Positions 49,119 through 61,200 of a stretch of 64,000 bases of DNA are shown one piece after another (within the stretch, counting starts at the first letter, position 1; every line of letters begins with the position of its first letter). The DNA is from Adineta steineri. Lineage: Eukaryota; Rotifera; Eurotatoria; Adinetida; Adinetidae. Below the pieces are notes generated by a model, which saw only the letters and a list, made by a program, of their open reading frames with translations, was not told the origin of the DNA and searched no databases. Location: positions 363,126-427,125 of the forward strand of contig CAJNOI010000049.1 in assembly GCA_905250115.1 (NCBI GenBank), written 5' to 3'. The position numbers and the translations under genes are program-made.

Positions 49119-52100
49119 ATGGCTTCATGTGCACCTTCAACATCAAATAATTCATTAAAAACTGTTGAGTGGATGTGGCAGTCTAATCCAAATCCTTATT
49201 TGAAATCTGAAGAAGCTATATGGAGTCATTATTCTGATTTAGAAAATTTAATCATCGAAGAAGCCTTTCAAGATAAACAATCACGAGCTCAACTCGATGA
49301 TTATTATATTGATTTCAAAACGAATCGCCAAATATTGAATAGTGATGATTACAAACAACGGCCTATTAAACGTGTAGTTCGTAAAAGAGAAGACAAACAT
49401 TTAAGAGAAGCACGTTTTATGGATCTTCCTGTTAGTTCGGGACGTTCATTTGGTGGTGAATATGGCTGGGTGTCACCATTTGTAATTGCAGTTCGAAGAA
49501 ACATGAGCCTTAAAACAGATGAATTACCTTCGAAAAAACCAAACATGATCCCAATGCTTGTCGAAAAAGCTGCTCGTGGTATTATTGAAGAAGGAAAACA
49601 CATTCGAAAAGAACGAGAAGCCGAACAATTAGCTAAAATGCTTAGAGAAAAGAAGAACATGGGAATCGAGGAAGTATGGAAATGTTGTATTTATCTTTAT
49701 TCCTTAGAAAGTTTCTTGTATAAAACTTTGAATGCAGCGATGAGATTAGTAGGTGATCAAGAACAAGAACAAGCATGGAGAAGTAAAGTTCGTACATTAG
49801 GTCCATTTTGTTTATTACTCTGGGATGATCCATTTAATACAAAAGCTACAACCAAAAAGACACTTTATCGCGGAGCCACTCTAACTGAAGAACAGATTGC
49901 TAAATATGAAGAAATGGCTAAAGATGACAAGGCATATGGGTCATTTCAAGCATATACATCTACTAGTCGAAATCGTGAAGAAGCAGAAAAATTTGGAAAT
50001 ACTTTATTCATTATGGAAGTATTGTATGCTTTTATTGCCGACCTCAGTGAAATATCTGAATATCCTAAAGAAGCAGAAGAACTTGTTACACCAGGCGTTT
50101 GTTTCAGTGTGGAAAGTGTTGAGTTCGATCGTAAGAAGAACAAACATCTGATTCACTTGCAATTAAGACAAAAATGGTCTGGTGAGTGAGAAAAATCTTT
50201 TATCATAGTTTTAATAATTTGAAAATAGTTTCTATGTATTTCAATTCTCGTTTGATCTGTCACATTAAGATTAGAGTAATTGACAAAATTATAGTTTTGT
50301 CATAGAAATATGTTGAAGTTGGATAGATTGCCATAATTAATAAATAATAGATTGACAAGCGAGACAACGTTTCCTGCACAAATGTTAGTTGACTTATCAT
50401 TAGGTAAAACATGCATGAACAACTTTGAAAATATTTGTAGAGAACTGAATGAGTTACCAATAAGGAATTATACTTCAATTATTTTCTAAATATTGTTGCC
50501 AGTTGTCAATAACTTGACTTGCATTTTCTCAAAAGACAGTCTGTAAAATTCTCTACAAAATTTCATAAGAGGATCTCTTCCAAAGCATAACTGGAAAACT
50601 ATATCTGCTTAGAAGTACTATAGTCTAATAAGGTTTAGTATTAAGCTTTTATTTACATTTTTTCCATTTTGCGCTGCTGTTTGATTACAGACAGAAAAAT
50701 TTGAATATCCCATTTTGTAGCCGATGAAAAGCTCTTTTAATTGAGCGAGTACTTTCTTTGCCGTACCGTATACCTATCGAAGTAAAACATTTTGTTTGAC
50801 TACTTTTATTCACGTTTTAAAGATCATCTATAGAGGTTTCGGAAAACTTTTGCGTTCTGTCGTCTTCCTACATGATAATTGATTGTGACTGTTTTTGAAG
50901 ATGAATATTTTAGACTGCAAATTTTGTGAGATTGTGCTAGTGTAAACAGTCAGTTCGTATTGTTCACGTCATTTTTCAGCAAATTCTTTCAATATCATTG
51001 TATTATTTCGTCTAATAAATTGATCTAGTACTCAGTTGCACTGGAGATGAACCACACGTTTTCCACAATTACCTGTTCGATATTCTAGAGAATCTTGAGT
51101 TTTGAACTTTTTAAATTAGTACCCAACTGTAGACAGTAGTATTTTTGTCTATCAGTGGAATTTGCTGACAGAAAAAATTCCTACGTTGAAACACACTCCA
51201 CTCTTGAAAATAAATGATAAAACCGATCAATAACTCAATATTGACATTTACTTTAAATTTTAAGTAGAAATTCAATATTTCAATAAAATGTTAATAAATA
51301 TTTTTATTATTCATCAAACCTTTATCATCGTCTTTGTTTTGAAAATCAAATTAAATAAGGTAACTTAGTTAAAATGTTAAATAACATAAAATCACTTTAT
51401 AAAAATGAAAACTAACCGTAATAGGAGATGAAAAACGGCATTGAAATCCGCTAAACTATCATTTTTCTAAAATATGACATAAAGTAATGGTGTATAAAGA
51501 ATATTTAACACAATCGTTCATTTTCGAGCGAAACCTAATATTATTAAACATTGTTATTGAAAATATATCCATAAATATCAAATATTTTAAATAGACAATA
51601 TTATATCTGTCCATTTGAAATCATTTCTTTCCCATCATTTCAGAAAACTTGTTACGCTTTTACCATCATTCAAAAATACCTCTTCAATCAATACATCTGT
51701 CTGCACTTTATAAAAATAAAAGGTCACTTTCCACAAAATTAGAGTTCAATAGATTCCGAAAACCGATTTCTTTCTATATTCAAGGCTCTCAATGTGATGG
51801 GGAATACTGGGTGCTCCCCCCCACCCCCGCATCTTTTAGGTGTGTCTATTAGAATTTTTGTCCAAGATACATCTGAGAAATGCTTTCCTGCGTTTCATTT
51901 TCTGACGAGTCTGGCTGGCAATACAGAATTTCTGGTCCTGCTAGTACACAATGTAGATTGTCTGTGGAATCTGGCAGACAGTGCCGAATTTCTGTTGATT
52001 CCGGTGCATATAGCACATTGTCTGCCAAATTTAGTGAATACAACTTCTATTGACTCATCCAAATGGTAGTGTGTTTAGTGGCGTCGAAGTAATTTTTTGT

Positions 52101-52859
52101 TATCTTTATTCGAATAGATGCACAAAATAAAAATTTCACAGAATGTCAGAATGAGTATGTGATTGTAATTAAATTTATGCTTAAGAAATAGAACAGCCCA
52201 GTTGCGGACATCCATAAGAATTTAAGCTGATTTGCATATCAAAATTCCAATGAAAATCACTGTCTGCGAAAACTTGTAAACAGTGTCTGACAAAAAATGT
52301 TAGCCTCCATCACTTTTAAAAACAACCGAGAGTCGTGTCTATATTAATCCAAATATAATCAACAACAAATTTCAAAAATTCTTCGCAGCATTAAATTCCT
52401 CGAATTACACTTTCCATGAAAACTCACAGAAATAGTTACCTTTTTGAAAACACAATATCACATTCAAATAAAAACTCTCACAACTTCCTAGTATTCTTAC
52501 CAAAACCGAACAAAATATCATTTTGCCTATGATCCACCAACTTCTTCTAAGCATAACCAACTAACATTGATATAGCCATCACACTTCTATAATAAGCCTA
52601 CTACAACAATTCTAAATAAAATAATATTCTTATTGTAACTCTAGTGACACAAGAACAGGACCTTCCAAACACAAATAAACCAAAACAAAACCAGGATGAA
52701 TATGACTATAATCTTAATCTTGATAATCTTGATTATGTTTATTATGGTGACGGTGATGATGTTGATGTTTATGATCGTTATAATCTTTATCATGATGGTT
52801 ATAGTGGTTATGATCGTGATGGTAACAATATAGAAAATAGAGATGACGATGAAGCGTAG
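49119..52859 (+). CDS. WWE domain plus mono-ADP-ribosyltransferase, with probable distant second exon
   Basis: Exon 1 (49119-50181, 354 complete codons) opens with a WWE domain (WMWQSNPNPYL ... YYIDFKTNRQ ... RPIKRVVRK, residues about 17-90), which binds poly- or iso-ADP-ribose or partner proteins. An arginine-type ADP-ribosyltransferase domain follows: LYRGATL (NAD-binding Arg), YTSTSRNREEAEKF (STS motif) and EYPKEAEELVTPGVCFSV (catalytic E-x-E region). Without splicing the frame stops at 50189. However, 50182 is a strong GTGAGT donor, and the next plausible acceptor (CTCTAG, 52643-52644) opens 52645-52859, which continues the frame as an Asp/Tyr-rich tail (YDYNLNLDNLDYVYYGDGDD). The enzyme would attach ADP-ribose to a target protein; target unknown. 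Families like this are numerous in rotifers. The second exon is a hypothesis. Confidence 0.82.
50182..52644. other. Probable 2.46 kb intron of the ADP-ribosyltransferase gene
   Basis: Far longer than the 45-60 bp introns typical here. Around 51785-52065 it is less AT-rich, with a C run (CTCCCCCCCCACCCCCGC) and loosely repeated phrases (GAATTTCTG, TTGTCTG, CTGGCAGACAG). This could be a decayed insertion. I find no transposase or reverse transcriptase frame and no clear terminal repeats. Confidence 0.4.
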
Positions 52860-53263
52860 TTAACAGCATTTTCTATAAAACTTTGAATAAGAATGTGATT
52901 TTGAATAAATGAATGCTGGTGATAATTGATGTTTTTTAAAGTCTGTATCAAATTAGTCTATCATTTAGATTAGACAGAAGGTGAAAGAAATCATTTTTTA
53001 ATAAAAATCATTGAATTGAATTATTGAAAAGGGCGATATCTTCTGGTAAATTTGCAAAATATTGGTTTTTATGTGTTTCATAGTTGAAATGTAACTTTTC
53101 TTAATCACTTTTTATCTTGGTGTGAATGATTTCGTTAAAGTATAATATTCAGGACATGCTTTTCAAAAGATACTTATTTTATTTTGAGAGAGAATAAAAA
53201 GCGATGAGATGCGATGAAAGCGAAAAAGTTTAAAGAAGATAGTTTTCACTTGAATCACAGAAA
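52860..53263. other. Intergenic, nothing recognised
   Basis: AT-rich 3' flank of the ADP-ribosyltransferase gene with AATAAA-like signals; no gene seen. Confidence 0.45.
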
Positions 53264-53602
53264 TAAAATGTGATTTGTTACCAAATGGCCGAATAGCTAC
53301 CTATATCCCTCGTGTCAGTGTACTATTCGGTAGTATTGTAACGCGTAGTTATGATTTGATCTTGAGTCCAGAAGATATGCAACAGTGTCCATTACCTCAA
53401 GGTTTCAAGCCTCTTCTGCTACCGAAATTAGTCAATACCGAAAACACTATTGTCGCTTATCCGTTCGATGCTTATGCGTTGGTGATGACTCAAAAGATTA
53501 TTTCTACACATCACGAACGACTAAATTAACGTCACTTCTTCGTGAATTCATCAATGAGTCTCATCTCTCGACTGAATTCAATATTGACCATCTTAAGGGT
53601 AT
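53264..53602 (+). pseudogene. Frameshifted coding remnant of unknown family
   Basis: This block has visibly more GC than its flanks and coding-like composition. One frame reads LLPNGRIATYIPRVSVLFGS, VTRSYDLILSPEDMQQ and on to VAYPFDAYALVM. After about 53485 sense continues only in another frame: DSKDYFYTSRTTKLTSLLRE, then FINESHLSTEFNIDHLKG. A single frameshift near 53480-53490 would explain this, so it is probably a broken gene fragment. There is no start or splice context upstream and a repeat tract begins right after it. I do not recognise the family. Confidence 0.5.
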
Positions 53603-53790
53603 AAGTGGGCGTGGGTGGGTGTGGGAGTGGATGTGAGTCATATACATATACAAACTCGGCATCCATATCCACACCGACTCACACCCACACTCACATCCAC
53701 ACCCACACCCTCACACCCACACTCACATCCACACCCACACCCTCACACACACACACACACCACACACACCCACACCCACCCTCAACCAGT
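53588..53790. repeat. TGTGGG-type fold-back tract
   Basis: A G-rich arm (about 53603-53640: GTGGGCGTGGGTGGGTGTGG, then GAGTGGATGTGAGT) is followed by a longer C-rich arm (about 53675-53785: ACTCACACCCACACTCACAT, CACCCACACCCTCACACCC and so on) that can pair with it. A (CA)n run lies near 53745-53770. The left edge CATCTTAAGGGT and the right edge ACCCACCCTCAA resemble the boundaries of the other tracts at 32.8 and 48.8 kb. The G-rich strand also suits G-quadruplex folding. Confidence 0.75.
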
Positions 53791-56700
53791 GAAGAGTAAA
53801 TATTATGTTGTGTTTCTACTTATTATAATATCCCCAAAGATAAGTATAATATCATACACTATGAATTGTAGATAACTTTTACGTTATAAGAAAATCAGTT
53901 TATGAAAACGTCAAATGTTTACAAACTATTGTCATTCATTGTTGGATACTTTACAGAATCGAATTTTTAGTGCGCACATGAGTTCATTTATGAAAAGTAC
54001 TGAAAAAGGATAGTTTTTTTTAGATTCTATTCTTCTCTTATCCAATATAATTAGAAATATGTTAGTAAAGATTAAAAAGATTGTTTTAGTAATAAATGTG
54101 ACAATGTCTTCTTCTTGATTAAGAAAAATGTATCATTATGGATAGTAGAAATGTTTATATCTTTCAAAAAAGAGCTTAACATTAAGAGCACTGCTATGAT
54201 TATCAACATAATTTCAATATATTACAATCAAAAGAAGGAAACTTTCAAATAAGACAAATAGAGAAGTTTTGCTGATCAATAATGTACTGGTTAAGGAAAA
54301 TAATTCATACGTAGTATATTTATTATAAAAATGGGCAACGGATTCGCATCGTAATCCTGTTTATACAAGTCGTTTATTTATGACCATATCTTGCTGTTGC
54401 TTGATGTAAAACATTAAATTGTGCGATTTGATAAATAGATAAAAACATAATATCACTGGATATAATATATACTATTATATCAGTAGAGCATACTTTGGGT
54501 AAGATAAACATATGGAGGAAAGAATAAAAATAAGAAACCGATTTGAAAAATGCTATCTACTCATATAAAATAGCGAAAAAAATTTGTTTGAAACGTATTA
54601 AATACAATGTTTATAATGCTTGAAAGATATTTCATTGGTGTATTGTATTCAAGAATAGGAATATGATGATAAGATCAAGTATAGAAGCAAATTAAAAACT
54701 TCTTTTTGCAGATCATCCAATTTAGTACTGATATTTCATTAAATGATGGATAGTAAATACAATGAGTCTGTAGTTGTTTCTTAGTTAACGGCTGGTTGTA
54801 TTTTTAATTTCTGTTGATTGAAATTATTTGATTTCATATGAATATAATAAAATGTTTATTAATGTATAAATGCTGATTTTTACATTAAATCTAAAAAAAA
54901 TAAGTTACACTGTACTTCATGCATAAAAAACTGAAAATACGTATTGTTTCCACTATCAATATACATATATAATCACCTGCTAATGCTGGTAAATCGTAAA
55001 CTACGACTTAAAACTGTTACCTGAGCATATACATATTCTTCTTTTGATAAGAACACGAATGTTCCAGAATATTAAACCATAAGTTTAATATGAATATTAT
55101 TGTCACTATCAACTAACGATGATTGATATAATACCATGAACTTGAGAATGAATTAGAAGAATAAAAATAATAATCATATTTCTTCTATCACTTCGTATCA
55201 CATACTCATTCATATCCATTAAATATTATTCTATTAAAAATTTAATATAAAGTAATAAAAACTATGATAATATAATTGCTATTAATTTCTTCATTGTATA
55301 AACTGATATTTAAGAATAACGTACGACAAACAAAAAAATTAATTGATAAATGATAGAACGAACGATCGAAATATAACACATAATTTAATTAATCATTATG
55401 ATTTGATATATTTCCAACTACTTATTTATAAGGCGTTTGTTCCATGCAATATGATAATTCATCATTATTGAATAATATAATCGATCTTTTAATAATGAAA
55501 AGAAAGATTTTTTCTCTCTCTAAATATTTACATTTTCATTATCTCTAATCGATGAAAAAAATTGCATTAATAGTTGTTATGTTAGTAAGACAATCTAGTA
55601 TTTATATCGAAAACTTATTTAATTCTACATACATATAAATAAAATAAGAATAGAAGGTTGATTCAATGAAGCGTATCGATCGTAACCGAACAGAAAAAAA
55701 AACGAAAATAGTATTTAAAATGTATGTCAATGACTTATATCGATGAATCATTATACTTTTTTTACGCTTCAATGAAACATTAAAACGAATAAATAATTCA
55801 ACGGGCAATTATTCTTGTAAGAAAAATAGTGCCAAAAGGGTGATTACTTACAAAAAGAAGAAGAAGAAGAAGATATTTTGTATGAACTGCATCAAAAATT
55901 ATGATAAATACTTATGGGACAGAACGAAGGACGAAAGTTTTCCTTCCTATTAAATTTAATTATATTGTTGCATGTCTCAATATATTTAGCGTAATAGTTA
56001 AGATAGGATGATAGCAGAAATGTGCGACATGAATAGTAAAGATCATGCACATCTCTCAATATTCACTTTCATCACATTTATAAATACAACTCTTATTTTT
56101 TCGATGATGGATTGATTACGTCTAAATCTTAAATTTATGTAAGTTATATACGTGCTTCTATTATTAACATATCAGAAAGATTGATGAGTAACGAGACATA
56201 TAAATAGCTTTCACAAATATTTGTAAAAACAAAATGATTTCTTTATATAATAAATAAGAATTTTTAATTTTCTTTTGTATAACATTCAATAAAATGATAC
56301 GGAAATAAATCATTCGTTCATTACGTCACTATTGAATGTTAAATAAAAGAATCAAAGTAGAAATAGTAATGCACTGAACGAATAATTCATTTCCGTATTA
56401 CTGTTATATGTCATATTGTAAAAGAACAAAAGGAGAGACATATAATTAAAAATATCTACTTATTGTATATAAATAATGTGTGTAAGAATATCTTTATTTT
56501 TAAAGTATCTGTAAAAAAGTAGGAGTAATTTAATGTTTTGAAGAAGAAACTACATTATGTTTAAAAGCTTTTATTGTAAAAAATAATAAATTACATAAAA
56601 ACTCTTCATATATTTTATCATTTAGAGACTTAAATAATGACATCTGATTGTTCAAATGTAGATAATACATCTCATTTTTTTTATTGACAAATGATCATGA

Positions 56701-58229
56701 AAAAACTGATACAATCATTGATCTTTTTTTTAGATTAGAACACATAAAAGACTATTACAAATTCAGTGCAAAAGATAATTTTAATGCTTTTTAAGACTAT
56801 TACTAATCCTTATACAATCCGATTTTTCGATGTATTAATTCTTTTTATGCTTACAAGAAATTGTATTCGATAGTTTCTTTACTTCAAATGTGAAATGACA
56901 TTATTAATTTTTAATAGATTATTTTTTTATTCTTTTTGTAGTTATGTCTAATGTATGTACATACATTTCCAACTCTCTCTTTGATAGTTAAAAATATATA
57001 AATATTTTTTCTTGCAAAAAATCTTAGTAGATTCTGTGTAAAGAATGAGACATATTATTGAATGTCGATGATTGTCTACTGGCAATTATTTACTACCTGA
57101 ATGATTAAGTAAAGGTCATGGCATATTATCTATGCACTTGCAAAAGTAATTAATTGTTTATCAAACCCAATATTATCCTATAAAATTTTCCTTACCATTG
57201 AATGGTATCACTGTTTACGATTAGTATTAATGAAGAAGTATAGCAAGCATTTTAATAGGAAAACCTATTATGTATTACACAAGGTTTTTTTCTATGAAAA
57301 AAACATTCTTCAGTGAATTCCTACAAGTTTATATAATAATTTAACCTTGTTTTCTTTACAGAAAAAATTATTTATCCCAGTTGGCTCATTGTATATGAAT
57401 GTAGAACATCTTTCTTTTTAGATGTATTTAATCGTAATTAATAGGTGTCTTCTTACCGATTTGTAATTTAATGATTATATCTATACGTTTCATTATTTTA
57501 AGTATATATACATGTACATCGCATGATAATACTGATTTTAGTTATGTTCCTTTCTTGACGTGATTTATCTATCTTTCCGAGATTCAATTAGAGAAAAAGC
57601 TCTAAGTATGCGTGCAGTTGTATACTAATTAAATTAAATATAGTCAAGAGGGAAGATCTAGGATAAGAAAAGCAAAGTTAATATAACAACAAGTTCTTTT
57701 CTCTCGCTTCACTACGTTCGTGAATTGCAAATCACATCGATATATCAAAAATAACTAGCGAGAAAACTAATTGAAAAATAAGTAGCAAAACAGTCATTTT
57801 TCTTCTTGAATGAATAATAATCGAAGTATATATAGATAGATAGATAGATAAATTTAAGTCAATATTTATTTATTATATATTAAACTATCATAATTAACTG
57901 TATGAACAAACATTAGACAATGAATGATCAACTAGACTAACAAAAAGACAATGAAAAATCACCCACTAGAATTCCGACATTCTATTTTAGTCTACATTTC
58001 TATTGTGTATGTGAGTCTTTTTTTATATGAACAGAATTGCAATTGACTTTTCTTCTCTTATTCTACTACTACTCCTCCTTTTTCTTTTCTTTTTCTTTTT
58101 TTATGAGTCGATTTCCTGCTATACACTCAAAAACGACAAGAGGAGAAGAAAGAAAGAAAGAAAGAGACTCAAGTTTCGGATGAAAATAGAAGACAGCAAG
58201 ATGCTTTCCGAACATATTTGATTGTAAAG
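53791..58229. other. Gene-poor region, about 4.4 kb
   Basis: AT-rich throughout. It has simple runs (AAG repeats 55854-55873; GATA repeats 57831-57852; GAAA repeats 58148-58165). The few open frames are short and hydrophobic or lysine-rich by composition. I find no coding exon pairs, tRNA or transposon. Confidence 0.55.
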
Positions 58230-61200
58230 ATGATGATGGTTGATATTAACAGTCGGATGTTATTGCATTTTATCATATGTGTCATCATATGTATTACAAT
58301 TAGTCAACAACAACAAAAACAACAACGTCGATCAATTGTAGCAATTGGTAATATATATTATTAGCTTAATCTATTTATTTTAGAGAACATTTTTCTTCTT
58401 TATCTATAATAATTAATTTTGACAAGTAACCAATTACTTATCAAAAGAGTAGATATTAAGTATACGAAAATTAGAAAAAGTTTTCTTTACAAAATTTATA
58501 GAAAATCTTCTTTGCAATAGAAGAAGAAGAAAAAAATCCTTGAGTTACAAATGCTTGTTTGCATTTTTTATTCATTTTGACTGATATTCATAATATATGA
58601 TGGAGCATACGTTAGATTTTTAAACCCTTCAAACAAACTGACAGAACTAATTAGTTACACTAGATCAACTGTAAATTAAATGACATTGCCTTGAGCATAA
58701 TATTTCGATAAAAACAAACAAAAAGTACTATTTCTTATTGTTCAGTAGAATATTATCCTTATTATAAACATAACGATGTAATTGTACACTTTTTCTTTAG
58801 TACTCTTTATTGACTACAATGATCCATTACTAAATTACCATATACAATCATTAATTCATCAATATGAAGAAGAATGGGAGATATCTTCAATATATTTACA
58901 AACTAATACAAAATTACAAATTGAAACAATTATGTATCAATCACGAAATCAATTAAAACTCTTTGAAAAATGTATTTCTATTCTAAATTTTATTTTTCAT
59001 ATGAATTTTTCTCGTTTTTAGTATGTCAGTTTTTAAATACTACAAGTTATTTATTTGCTATAACACATTTTCGTTATCAAACACCAATATTTATTCATAC
59101 AATTCTTTCACAAATGCATATTCCACATATAGCTATATCAATGATAGCAAATAATACAATAAATAGTTATACATTACAAATGCAAACAAGTTCCGAACAT
59201 TTTAGTATGGCTATACGTGATATAATTGATCATTTTGATTGGGGTTATAATCAAAATGAATTAGTTTTTATTTATGAAAAACAATCAAGTAAAAATTTTG
59301 TTTTTTCTATTTTCTTTATAAATATTTTCTTTTCACAAAAGGTCTTGACCTTTTATCTGATGTTTTACGTGTAAAAAATAATCGTCAACCAACAATTATC
59401 TTAAAAGCATTAGCAATTGATACAAAAGAATCATTAAAATCTCGTTCAATATTAAAAGAATTAAGAAATAAAGCGGATCCAACAAAAAAAATTATTGTTG
59501 CTATTACACAAAAATCACTTGATCAATTTTTAATTGATGTAAGCAGTTTACGATATTAAATCTATATCGTTCATTATATTTTCTTTTAAAAAGGCACAAA
59601 AATTAGGTATTGTAAGTACTTATTATCATTTATTAATTGTTGGAGTTGTAAGTATTTTATTAATTAAACTTATTATTACATTTTCTCTTATGAAATAGGA
59701 TGCAACACAATTAAATTGGACAAATTTATATGAAAGTGGAGTTCAATTAACTAGTTTACAATTAATGTCAAATAAGCCAATACAAAACTATCGAGTTTGT
59801 TTGCACCACTGGCTATAAAATTGAATGAGAGAGATTTATTTTTATCTTATAGATTGAATTAGCGTTAATGAAAGATGCATTTGATACTGTCAAATATATT
59901 TTAAGAAAATTGTTATTTGAGGATGATTTTCCAAAAGAACTAATTATTCAACAACAAGAATGTTCTTGGAATAAGATGATTACATCAAATAGTTATGCTT
60001 CATTGAAACAATTTGTTGGAGAAAGATTATTAAATATAAGTAGAACGGTAATTATTCAACAAAGAGAATTCACTATTTTATTCAGAAATCTGAATATAAA
60101 CAAGTTTCTCTCGAGAAAATGTTCTTTTTATCAACTGATTAATCTTTAGAGAACTTATCACAGTTGTCGTATCTATGTATTCTTCAGGGAATAATTTATT
60201 TCTTCGTTACCGTGATAACAAAATTGCATTGAGAACGTATGTCAATGTGTACGAGTAGTTTTGAGTTATATAAGAAATGATTATTTGTGGTGTTTTTTTT
60301 TGCCTATATAGGAAATTTATGAGAAAAGGAAATCATGCTTCTATAAATCAAATTTTTGTTAATCAGGAAATCATGACTATTTATTGAGTATATGATTAAT
60401 TTGAAGGATCATTGAATCTATAGACTTATTTTCGAATTATTATTTATCTATTATATATATAAGTTTTTTTTGTTCATCATACCTTCTCCAATGAATATTT
60501 CTTTTTCATATTTTTAAAAAATGACTTTTCTTATTCTATCAATCATTGAAAAAACATACATGATTGTAAAAAAATAATTAATACTGACATCATCTAATTT
60601 TGTGAAAGTATTCCTATATATTTATATTCAAGGTCATTCTGGGTTCGAAATATAATTTAATTTTTTTTGTTATAATATAGATCAAATTTTTGGGTTCATC
60701 TGGGATAGTTGATTTTGATCAGGGAGGTTTACGTCGATCATTACAACTTAAAATACTTGATCTAAGTGAACAAGGTATGGTTGAAATAGGTACATGGACA
60801 AATGCAAATCGTTTAACTATAACTCCACTTGGTGTACAACAGATGACACAAATTCGTAAACATTTATTAGTTGTTACACGAGAAGTAATAAATAAAAAGT
60901 TTATCTTTTGCAAATTTCTTTTATATTTTATTTCAAAGGAAAAACCTTATGTTGTACGAAAACTGGATAGTAATGGTTCAATTTCTTTCGAAGGATATTG
61001 TTCGTAGAAATTGGTTTTAGTTTTTTTTCGATATTCTTATTTCGAAATTTTTGTTTAGGTATTGATATGCTTGATGAAATAGCTCGAAGACTTAATTTTA
61101 ATTATTCAATTCGTATTGCAGCTGATGCTGCATATGGAAAAGAAGATGAAAATGGACAATGGTCCGGAATTATTGGTGAACTTACTCGTCGAGTAAAATA

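Noticed and set aside
50190..52640. A transposon in the long presumed intron
   Set aside because: I found no transposase or reverse transcriptase frame and no terminal repeats, so it is left as a possibility only.
53605..53875. Thr/His/Pro-rich open frames across the fold-back tract
   Set aside because: They are translations of the CACACCC repeat and not genes.
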